The notes under the pieces: model-generated
Database searches by the model: none
Told to the model about the DNA's origin: nothing
Seen by the model: the letters and a program-made list of their open reading frames with translations, nothing else
Part shown: positions 1 to 5,745 of the stretch, piece after piece
Numbering within the stretch: the stretch's first letter is position 1
How the letters are laid out: every line of letters starts with the position of its first letter
Position numbers and translations under genes: made by a program
NCBI GenBank assembly: GCA_027730885.1
Contig: JAQCHM010000208.1
Location: 1 to 6,246, forward strand
Direction of reading: 5' to 3'
Source: Actinomycetota bacterium
Lineage (GTDB): Bacteria > Actinomycetota > Acidimicrobiia > Acidimicrobiales > SZUA-35
DNA length: 6,246 nt

Positions 1-38
1 GAACTGACGCGCTCATCCGGCAGAACGACAATCGCGGG

Positions 39-983
39 TCAGGGGACGTCGTTGATGTCGCCGGTGGGGCCGTGGTGCGGGTGGGGCTCGTGGGGCGGGG
101 CGACGGGCTCGCCTCCGACGGGGACCATGCGGGTCAGGAAGTCGATGACCGCGGTCGAGAAGATGTCGTTGCGGTCTCCGGCCACCATGTGGGCCGCACC
201 GGTGACGTTGACATACTCGGCGTGCTTGCAGAGCGAGAGGAACGACTGCGCGCCCTCCTCGCTCAGGACGTCGGAGAGGCCCCCACGTACGAGCAGCGTC
301 GGGACGCGGAGGTTCTCCGAGCACGCATTCAGCCGGGTCTCGCGCTCTTTCAGGTTGCGCCGACCGGCCCGGAACTTGGGGTCCCAGTGCCAGTGATACC
401 GGCCGTCGGCGCCGAGCCGGACGTTCTTGGCCAAGCCCTCGAGACTCCGCGGACGGGAGCGATGCGGCTGGTAGTTCCCGATCGCAGCTGCGACCTCCTC
501 GAGTGTCTCGAATCCGTCGGGGGCCTGACTCATGAACGCCTGGATCTTCGCCGTTCCTTCGGGCTCGATCCGCGGGCCGATGTCCACCAGTACCAACGCG
601 GTGCAGTCGATGTGATCCTCTCCGATGGCCACGAGGCTGACGCCACCACCCATCGAGGCGCCGACGAGAACAGGCCGACGACCGCCCAGCTGGCGGACGA
701 CCGCCTTGAGGTCCTCGACCATGATGTCCTGGCCGTACTGCCCGTCGGCCGCCCACTCGGAGTCGCCGTGACCACGGGCGTCGAACGCCACGGCGTGGTA
801 GCCCGCCGCCCCGAGCGTCTCGCCCGCGCCCTTCCAGGCGTGCCTGGTTTGACCGCCGCCGTGCTGAAGGATCACCAGTGGACCGTTCGGGTCGCCCCAC
901 GAATCACCTGTGATGGTGACGCCTGCGCCCTCCCACTGATGCATCGGGGCGGGTGCTCCGGGTAGACGGGTTCCAGCGCTCAT
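39..983 (-). CDS. alpha/beta-fold hydrolase (serine hydrolase family)
   Basis: The encoded 314-residue protein is a probable soluble hydrolase of the alpha/beta-fold superfamily; its substrate (ester, lactone, epoxide or C-C bond) cannot be told from sequence. In order it shows an oxyanion-hole strand and loop with HGGG (residues 41-44), the DARGHGDS motif (68-75), a nucleophile elbow GASMGG (108-113, Ser110), a candidate acid Asp238 in GGLSDVL and a candidate catalytic His265 in GAAHMVAGD. No signal peptide or membrane segment is seen. The frame stays open for another 124 codons upstream, but ATG at 983 is preferred: a purine-rich GAGGGAGAG lies just before it (986-994), the fold begins soon after, and the upstream extension has no recognisable domain and would overlap the divergent CoA-transferase gene. 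Met14 is a possible alternative start. The C-terminal tail after about residue 290 is Pro/His-rich and lies outside the fold. The gene is divergent from the CoA-transferase with 120 bp between starts. Confidence 0.9.
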   Translation of the reverse strand: MSAGTRLPGAPAPMHQWEGAGVTITGDSWGDPNGPLVILQHGGGQTRHAWKGAGETLGAAGYHAVAFDARGHGDSEWAADGQYGQDIMVEDLKAVVRQLGGRRPVLVGASMGGGVSLVAIGEDHIDCTALVLVDIGPRIEPEGTAKIQAFMSQAPDGFETLEEVAAAIGNYQPHRSRPRSLEGLAKNVRLGADGRYHWHWDPKFRAGRRNLKERETRLNACSENLRVPTLLVRGGLSDVLSEEGAQSFLSLCKHAEYVNVTGAAHMVAGDRNDIFSTAVIDFLTRMVPVGGEPVAPPHEPHPHHGPTGDINDVP

Positions 984-1103
984 GGCTCTCCCTCGGTCGA
1001 GGCGTACAACTGCTTGACCGCCGACCCTAGACCACGTCGAGCGCCGGATAGAAAGGCGCACCCGGCCACGGGTTAGCATCCAGCGACCCAGGGGAGGTGC
1101 TCC
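984..1103. promoter_or_regulatory. divergent promoter region between hydrolase and CoA-transferase genes
   Basis: This 120-bp gap separates two genes that face away from each other, so it must hold both promoters if each is the first gene of its unit. Toward the CoA-transferase, TAGCAT at 1074-1079 fits an actinobacterial -10 element (TANNNT). A start near 1086 would leave a short leader carrying the Shine-Dalgarno GGAGGT at 1093-1098, five bases before the ATG. Toward the hydrolase, the minus strand reads TAGGGT at 1029-1024 as a weaker -10 candidate, and the ribosome-binding sequence lies at 986-994. No convincing -35 element is visible for either. The -10 assignments rest on pattern only. 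Confidence 0.45.
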
Positions 1104-2288
1104 ATGCCGGCGCTCGACGGACTTCGGATACTCGACATGACCCAGTACGAGGCCGGCCCATCGGCCACCCAGGCGCTTGCCTGGTTCGGCGCCGACGTCG
1201 TCAAGGTCGAGCCTCCCGGAGCCGGCGATCCCGGGCGAGGGGTCGGTATCGCGCCACTCGGCTACTTCATGAACTGGAACGCCAACAAGCGCAGCGTCGT
1301 CCTCGACCTGACGACCGGCGAGGGCCGCGACCTCCTCCTCCGCCTGGCCGCGCAAGCGGACGTCTTCGTCGAGAACTACGGCCCCGGCGTCGTCGAGAAA
1401 CTCGACATCGACTACGACGCCGTGAAACAGGCGAACCCGGCGATCATCTACGCATCGGTCAAGGGGTTCGGACTCAGCGGCCCCTTCGCCAACCGAAAGT
1501 GCTTCGACGGGGTCGCCCAGGCTGCGGCGGGCGCACTATCGGTCACCGGCTACCCCGACGGTGCACCGCTGCTGCCCGGACCGACCACCGGTGACTCCGG
1601 CACGGGCGTGCAGTTGGCGCTTGCCATCACGGCCGCATACGTCCAGAAATTGCGGACGGGCGAAGGCCAGCGGATCGAGGTGTCCATGCAGGAGGCGATG
1701 ACCTACTACATGCGAACCAGGGTGGGTGTAACGCCAGGATGGGGAGAGCGAGCCGCCCCACGGGCCGGCACCGGGTTCATGGCGTTGAACAACCTGTACC
1801 CATCGGCCGGCGGAGGACCGAACGACTACGTGATGATCATAGCGGTGACGCCGAGAATGTTCGTCGATCTTTGCGCAGCGATGCAGCAGCCCGACCTGGC
1901 GAGCGACCCTCGCTTCGCGACGTTCTCCGGCCGGAACACGCACGCAGCCGAACTCCGGGCCGAGATCACGAGCTGGACCGAGCAGTACGACAAGTTCGAG
2001 TTGGGTCGCCGCTTGGAGGCCCATGGTGTGCCGGGCGGGCCAGTCCTCGACACCACCGAGGTGTTGACCGACCCACACCTCGTGGCTCGCGGATTCATCA
2101 AGACCGTGGAACACCCCGACCTTGGTCCGGTGCCGATGATGGGCTTCGCCCCGCGCCTGTCGGCAAGCGAAGTGGAACTTCGACCGGCACCCGCCCTCGG
2201 CCAGCACACCGACGAGGTGTTGGGCACCATGCTCGGGCTGGGCGAGGACGAGCTCGGGGCCCTCCGCCAACGAGGGGCGATCGGCTAG
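1104..2288 (+). CDS. family III CoA-transferase (CaiB/BaiF family)
   Basis: The 394-residue cytosolic enzyme belongs to the CaiB/BaiF (formyl-CoA transferase) family, which moves CoA between an acyl-CoA and a free carboxylic acid through an aspartyl-CoA thioester. Family marks are the N-terminal LDGLRILDMT start, LAWFGADVVKVEPPGAGDPGR (about 25-45), VFVENYGPG (87-95), IIYASVKGFGLSGP (114-127), and GDSGTG (163-168), where Asp164 aligns with the catalytic Asp169 of formyl-CoA transferase. EVSMQEAM (192-199) begins the second half, and HGVPGGPV (307-314) is the usual C-terminal motif. The length is normal for the family (about 380-430). The ATG start is well fixed by GGAGGT five bases upstream. 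The donor and acceptor are not predictable: members act on carnitine, oxalate, bile acids, succinate or methylacyl-CoA racemisation. The divergent hydrolase suggests a shared catabolic route, which is inference. Confidence 0.93.
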   Translation: MPALDGLRILDMTQYEAGPSATQALAWFGADVVKVEPPGAGDPGRGVGIAPLGYFMNWNANKRSVVLDLTTGEGRDLLLRLAAQADVFVENYGPGVVEKLDIDYDAVKQANPAIIYASVKGFGLSGPFANRKCFDGVAQAAAGALSVTGYPDGAPLLPGPTTGDSGTGVQLALAITAAYVQKLRTGEGQRIEVSMQEAMTYYMRTRVGVTPGWGERAAPRAGTGFMALNNLYPSAGGGPNDYVMIIAVTPRMFVDLCAAMQQPDLASDPRFATFSGRNTHAAELRAEITSWTEQYDKFELGRRLEAHGVPGGPVLDTTEVLTDPHLVARGFIKTVEHPDLGPVPMMGFAPRLSASEVELRPAPALGQHTDEVLGTMLGLGEDELGALRQRGAIG

Positions 2289-2309
2289 CCCCGACCCGGA
2301 CGAAGGTGA

Positions 2310-2412
2310 TCTGCAAGTTCCAGCCACCCGAGCCCCGTTCTGCAAGCGCCAGCGCCCCTGCGGTGGGTGCGAGCACTTGCAGAACGGAGGGTACGAGGTT
2401 GGAGCTTGCAGA
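2310..2412. repeat. long nested inverted repeat with four copies of a CTTGCAG(AACGG) motif
   Basis: A 103-bp imperfect hairpin centred exactly on base 2361. The outer stem pairs 2310-2325 with 2397-2412 (16 positions, two of them G-T/G-U). The next stem pairs 2335-2346 with 2376-2387 (12 perfect pairs, CCGTTCTGCAAG against CTTGCAGAACGG). A small inner stem pairs 2352-2357 with 2365-2370, leaving a seven-base loop. Each arm holds two copies of one motif, roughly YTGGMRCTTGCAGAACGG: the CTTGCAG cores lie at 2311-2317 and 2340-2346 (minus orientation) and at 2376-2382 and 2405-2411 (plus), 29 bp apart in both arms. There is no T-tract as in a Rho-independent terminator and no flanking target duplication that I can see. 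It could be a REP/REPIN-like element, a clustered operator, or a structured 3' end for the upstream gene. Confidence 0.8.
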
Positions 2413-2429
2413 ACGGTTACTGGCCTGTC

Positions 2430-2457
2430 GGGATATCGGCGGCGGGACATCGGCCTT
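2430..2457. repeat. two-unit 14-bp imperfect tandem repeat upstream of the PPOX gene
   Basis: GGGATATCGGCGGC (2430-2443) is followed directly by GGGACATCGGCCTT (2444-2457). The first 11 bases of the units differ at one position. The repeat lies 51-78 bp before the PPOX start, where a regulator could bind, but two short GC-rich units can arise by chance. No clear -10 element is seen between it and the gene. Confidence 0.35.
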
Positions 2458-2507
2458 TTCGCGTGATCGCACCGCTTCGCGGGTCAACCACGTGCGAGAG
2501 TTGAGTA

Positions 2508-2957
2508 ATGGAGATCTCCGACGCACTTGCCTTTGCTCGACGCGAACGAAACGGCATCTTGTCCACCCTGAAACGCGATGGCCGAGCACAGCTGTCGACC
2601 GTCGCCTACTACGTGGGTGAGGACGATGCCGTGAGAATCTCGCTGACCGACGATCGGGCCAAGGCCAGGAACATGCGTCGCGATCCTCGCATCAGCCTGT
2701 TCGTGACCGCCCCCGATTACGCCTCCTACGTCGTATTCGAGGCGGAAGCCGAGCTGACGCCTCCAGCCGTCAAGCCCGACGACGAAACCGCTGAAGCGCT
2801 CGTCGCCTACTACCGGGAGTTGGTAGGCGAACACCCCGATTGGGACGAGTATCGGGCAGCAATGGTCACCGACCGCCGGCTGATCCTGACGATCCGGCCG
2901 ACCCACGCCTACGGCCTGAACGCACGGACGTGGGATACGCCGAAGACGACCTCCTGA
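2508..2957 (+). CDS. PPOX-class F420-dependent oxidoreductase (Rv1155-like)
   Basis: The 149-residue product is a split beta-barrel flavin/deazaflavin protein of the pyridoxamine-phosphate-oxidase fold, normally a cytosolic homodimer. The N-terminal helix leads into the strand GILSTLKRDGRAQLSTVAYYV (16-36). The cofactor-phosphate segment DRAKARNMRRDPR (49-61) carries Lys52, and later strands run through LFVTAPDYASYVVFEAEAEL (64-83). The C-terminal part (PDDETAEALVAYYREL, WDEYRAAMVTDRRLILTIRP, HAYGL) closely resembles M. tuberculosis Rv1155 as I remember it, a protein of nearly the same length known to bind F420. That makes F420 more likely than FMN, but the physiological substrate is unknown. 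The start is ATG 2508, the first Met before the fold, with only a weak GAGAG (2496-2500) as ribosome-binding site. It follows the 2310-2412 hairpin and ends 79 bp before the ATPase gene. Confidence 0.88.
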   Translation: MEISDALAFARRERNGILSTLKRDGRAQLSTVAYYVGEDDAVRISLTDDRAKARNMRRDPRISLFVTAPDYASYVVFEAEAELTPPAVKPDDETAEALVAYYRELVGEHPDWDEYRAAMVTDRRLILTIRPTHAYGLNARTWDTPKTTS

Positions 2958-3020
2958 GCGCTGGGTCAGGTCCGTGGCGGCCGGCACGAGGCCGGGCACA
3001 GGCCCCGGGCCGACCACCGG

Positions 3021-3034
3021 TACGCTGACAGACG
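3021..3034 (+). promoter_or_regulatory. candidate -10 element for a leaderless transcript of the ABC ATPase gene
   Basis: TACGCT at 3021-3026, preceded by CCGG, fits TANNNT. Seven bases later comes GTG at 3034, directly followed by ATG at 3037. There is no Shine-Dalgarno sequence before either codon. Transcription starting at 3034 would give a leaderless or nearly leaderless message, a common arrangement in actinobacteria. No -35 box and no IdeR/DtxR-type iron box is visible between 2958 and 3036. This is inferred from spacing alone. Confidence 0.4.
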
Positions 3035-3036
3035 TG

Positions 3037-4104
3037 ATGCCACCCGAGACAAGCGCCGACGACGGCGCCATTGACGTGGTCGGGGTCACCAAGGCGTTCG
3101 GCGACAACACCGTGCTGCGCGATGTCGCCCTCCATGTCGCTCCCGGCTCGACCGTGGCGCTCCTCGGGCCGTCGGGATGCGGAAAGACCACGCTGCTTCG
3201 CATCATCGCCGGGCTCGAACGGTCCGATCTTGGCACGGTGAGCATCGGCGGCGAAGTGGTCTCGGACCACCGGACCTTCGTCCCCCCGGAACGTCGACGG
3301 ATCGGCATGGTCTTCCAGGACTGGGCTCTCTTCCCTCACCTGACCGTCGGCCAGAACGTCGGCTACGGCCTCGTCACCGGAGGAAAGCAGGCCGCAGAAC
3401 GCATTCGCGAGAGCCTCGCGCTCGTCGGGCTGCAAGACCTCACCGACCGCATGCCCGGCACCCTGTCGGGAGGGCAACAACAGCGGGTCGCACTTGCCCG
3501 AGCCATTGCCCCTCGACCGCGGGCGTTGCTGTTTGACGAGCCGTTCTCGAACCTCGACTCGCACTTACGCGTCCAGATCCGTACCGAGGTCAAAAAGCTC
3601 CTGACCAACCTGGGCATCACGTCGGTGTTCGTCACCCACGACCAGGAAGAAGCGTTCGTCCTCGGATCGGAGGTGGCGGTGATGTCCGGTGGAGCCATCC
3701 GCCAACAGGGCGCGCCTTCCGCGATCTACCAGCGACCCGTTGATGCCTGGGTCGCCGACTTCGTGGGCGATGCCAACTTCCTGCGGGGAACCGCCTCCGG
3801 CCGATGCGCCGACACCGCGCTCGGCTCGTTGCCGATTTCGTCGGACGTTCTGCCGCTCAGCGGCGAGGTTCGAGTGCTGATCCGCCCGGAGCAATTGGCT
3901 GTCGAGCGACAGATCACGTCGACCAGCGGGCCGATCGCCACCGTCGTGGAGTACTACGGCCACGACCACATGATCCTGATCCAGTTACCGACCGGCGAGG
4001 CACTCCACGTGCGGGGTTCAGGCGCACCCGAGGTCCGGCCCGGTGATCCTGTGTCCGTCGCCCTTCGCGGCGGTTCACTGGTGGCCTACCCGGCCGAGGA
4101 CTGA
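3037..4104 (+). CDS. fbpC: Fe(III) ABC transporter ATP-binding protein, FbpC type
   Basis: The 355-residue cytoplasmic ATPase powers the importer formed with the neighbouring permease and binding protein. It has Walker A GPSGCGKT (44-51), Q-loop Gln94 in VFQDWALFPHLTVGQNVGYGL (92-112), signature LSGGQQQR (143-150), Walker B ALLFDEP (163-169), D-loop SNLD (171-174) and switch His201. A C-terminal TOBE-type domain (about 270-350) includes VLIRPEQLAV (280-289). The size and the FPHLTVGQNVGYGL segment fit the FbpC/PotA-like subgroup; ferric iron is assigned mainly because of the adjacent FbpA and FbpB. A longer reading frame begins at GTG 2974, but its 21 extra residues are Gly/Pro/Thr-rich, so ATG 3037 (or GTG 3034) is preferred. 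The gene converges on the permease gene, with 8 bp between stop codons. Confidence 0.9.
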   Translation: MPPETSADDGAIDVVGVTKAFGDNTVLRDVALHVAPGSTVALLGPSGCGKTTLLRIIAGLERSDLGTVSIGGEVVSDHRTFVPPERRRIGMVFQDWALFPHLTVGQNVGYGLVTGGKQAAERIRESLALVGLQDLTDRMPGTLSGGQQQRVALARAIAPRPRALLFDEPFSNLDSHLRVQIRTEVKKLLTNLGITSVFVTHDQEEAFVLGSEVAVMSGGAIRQQGAPSAIYQRPVDAWVADFVGDANFLRGTASGRCADTALGSLPISSDVLPLSGEVRVLIRPEQLAVERQITSTSGPIATVVEYYGHDHMILIQLPTGEALHVRGSGAPEVRPGDPVSVALRGGSLVAYPAED

Positions 4105-4112
4105 TCGAACGA

Positions 4113-5741
4113 CTAGCCGTCGCTCTCGCGCAACACGAGGAGGGTCATGGGCAGCGCCGACAACAGAATCAGCGCGGCAGCCGGGGCTGCGGCCCGGCCG
4201 AAGAAGGCCTCGGAGGTGGCGCTCCAGACCTGGGTTGCCAGCGTCGAATAGCCGGTCGGTGCCAGCAGCAGCGTGGCCGGCAACTCCTTCATGGTCGTGA
4301 GGAACACGAGAGCCCCCGCCGCGGTGAGGCCGGGTCGGCTGAGGGGCAGGACGATCTTTCGCAGGGTGGAGGCAGATCCGCGGCCGAGGAGCAGTGACGC
4401 CTCCTCGATGCTGGGGGTGATCTGCAACAACGACGTTCGTATCGATCCCACGGCTTGGGGCAGGAACAGCACGACATAGGCAAAGACCAGCATGGCCAAC
4501 GTCTGATACAGCGGTGACAAGACCCGAGCGCCGAGGAACACCAGCGACAACGCCACGACAACTCCGGGTAACGCGTGACCCGACCAGGCCAACGTCTCGA
4601 CGCCTCGCCCGATCCGGCCTCGGCGTCGGACGACGACCACGGCGACCGGCCACGCCACCACAACGGCGACGCTGCCCGCGAGGAACGCAGCGGTCAGGCT
4701 GTTGCGGGCGAGCTCCCAGGTGAGTCGAACCGGCTCGTCGGCGCGGACTCCTCGGACGAGCCAGGTGCTGATCACGCCGAGCGGGACGCCCAGGGCGAGG
4801 AAACAGAGCAGCCCGCAGCCGAGAAAGGACGGCCAGCGCAGACGGCCGAGGCGAGTGATGGTGGGTGCGCGGCCGCCACCGCCGTGGAGCCGGTGATAGT
4901 GCTCACGGCGACGGGTTCGCTGCTCCATTGTCAGGATGACGACGGTGAGCAGGACCAGGACCAACCCATAGACCGCCGCGGTCGACCGGTCGAGGGAAGA
5001 GCGGTACTGGATGAAGATCGCTCGGGTCAGCGAGTCGAAACGCATGAGCGAGACGGCACCGAAATCGCTGAGCGCATAGAGCGCCACCAACAGCGAGCCG
5101 GCGCTGATGGCAGGACGCAACTGGGGGAGGACGATGCGCCGAAACGTTTGCCACGAGCTGACCCCGAGCAGCCGACTGGCCTCTTCCATGCCGGGGTCGA
5201 TCCGTCGCAGAGCGGCCCGAACGGGCAGCAGGACATACGGGTACGAGAACAACGACAGGGCGAACCAGGCGCCCCCGAACCCATAGATCTCGGGCAGCCG
5301 CTCGACCCCGAGGGGCTCGAGCCAACCTTGAAGGATGCCCTTCGGACCGAAGGCCGCGATGAGTACGAACGCTCCGACATAGGTCGGGACCGCCAACGGC
5401 AGGGCGGAGATCACGACCCAGACCCGACGACCGGGCAGGTCGGAACGTACCGTGAGCCAGGCAAGGGGCACCGCTATCGCCACCGAAGTCGCCGTTACCG
5501 CGACAGCGAGCGACAGGGTCTCGAGCAGGAGTCGGCCGACTCTGGCCGAGATGGCGACCTCCCAGACCCTGCCCCATCCGAGTTCGGCGGCTCGGATGAG
5601 CAGGTACGACAGCGGGGTCGCGGCTGCCATCGCTACCAAGATGGCGAGCAGGGTGATGAGCGACCCCGAGCCCGGCGGCCGCGGCGCGGCGCGGCGCACC
5701 GACCGCCGCGACGACGGCACAGGACTCCGGGTCGCGATCAC
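4113..5741 (-). CDS. fbpB: Fe(III) ABC transporter permease, duplicated FbpB type
   Basis: The 542-residue inner-membrane protein is two fused permease domains and forms the whole translocation pore. About six membrane helices per half are visible (roughly residues 28-50, 70-97, 108-131, 156-175, 210-230, 256-272, then 305-328, 348-371, 385-405, 413-432, 472-492, 518-537). Each half has an EAA loop that contacts the ATPase: MEEASRLLG...IVLPQLRP (185-210) and IEEASLLLG...IVLPLSRP (445-470). TMKELPATLLL (483-493) is typical of FbpB. The start is GTG 5741, four bases after the stop of the binding-protein gene and without a clear Shine-Dalgarno sequence, so translation is probably coupled to that gene. 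The first 27 residues are rich in Arg, Pro and Ser and vary in such proteins; internal GTG codons at residues 8 and 15 are alternatives. The length is normal for FbpB. The 3' end faces the ATPase gene. Confidence 0.92.
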   Translation of the reverse strand: MIATRSPVPSSRRSVRRAAPRPPGSGSLITLLAILVAMAAATPLSYLLIRAAELGWGRVWEVAISARVGRLLLETLSLAVAVTATSVAIAVPLAWLTVRSDLPGRRVWVVISALPLAVPTYVGAFVLIAAFGPKGILQGWLEPLGVERLPEIYGFGGAWFALSLFSYPYVLLPVRAALRRIDPGMEEASRLLGVSSWQTFRRIVLPQLRPAISAGSLLVALYALSDFGAVSLMRFDSLTRAIFIQYRSSLDRSTAAVYGLVLVLLTVVILTMEQRTRRREHYHRLHGGGGRAPTITRLGRLRWPSFLGCGLLCFLALGVPLGVISTWLVRGVRADEPVRLTWELARNSLTAAFLAGSVAVVVAWPVAVVVVRRRGRIGRGVETLAWSGHALPGVVVALSLVFLGARVLSPLYQTLAMLVFAYVVLFLPQAVGSIRTSLLQITPSIEEASLLLGRGSASTLRKIVLPLSRPGLTAAGALVFLTTMKELPATLLLAPTGYSTLATQVWSATSEAFFGRAAAPAAALILLSALPMTLLVLRESDG

Positions 5742-5745
5742 CGGG

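Noticed and set aside
1..16. Start of another minus-strand gene (ATG at 16) after the hydrolase
   Set aside because: Only five codons are visible, with no Shine-Dalgarno sequence before them; too little to support a gene.
72..965. 297-codon open frame on the plus strand opposite the hydrolase gene
   Set aside because: Its translation shows no domain, is rich in Arg/Gly/Asp/Val, and lies antisense to a gene with clear catalytic motifs; it is a GC-bias shadow.
984..1355. 124-codon N-terminal extension of the hydrolase
   Set aside because: It has no recognisable domain, would overlap the CoA-transferase start, and the ATG at 983 has its own purine-rich ribosome-binding sequence.
2310..2412. 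CRISPR array
   Set aside because: There are only four short units, the orientation switches at the centre, the 22-bp gaps between units within each arm pair partly with each other, and no cas gene is nearby.
2978..3011. GC-rich hairpins after the PPOX gene as a Rho-independent terminator
   Set aside because: Only 5-bp stems form (for example 2981-2985 with 2991-2995) and no T-tract follows; the palindrome GGCCC-C-GGGCC has too short a loop.
2974..3036. Upstream GTG start for the ABC ATPase
   Set aside because: The added residues are low-complexity Gly/Pro/Thr, and a -10-like element lies inside this stretch, so the shorter start is more likely.
2958..3036. IdeR/DtxR-type iron box upstream of fbpC
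   Set aside because: No TTAGG-type palindrome is present; iron control of this gene cannot be claimed from the sequence.
4105..4125. Bidirectional terminator between fbpC and fbpB
   Set aside because: The only hairpin seen has a 4-bp stem (4110-4113 with 4119-4122) inside the fbpB stop region and no T-tract on either strand.
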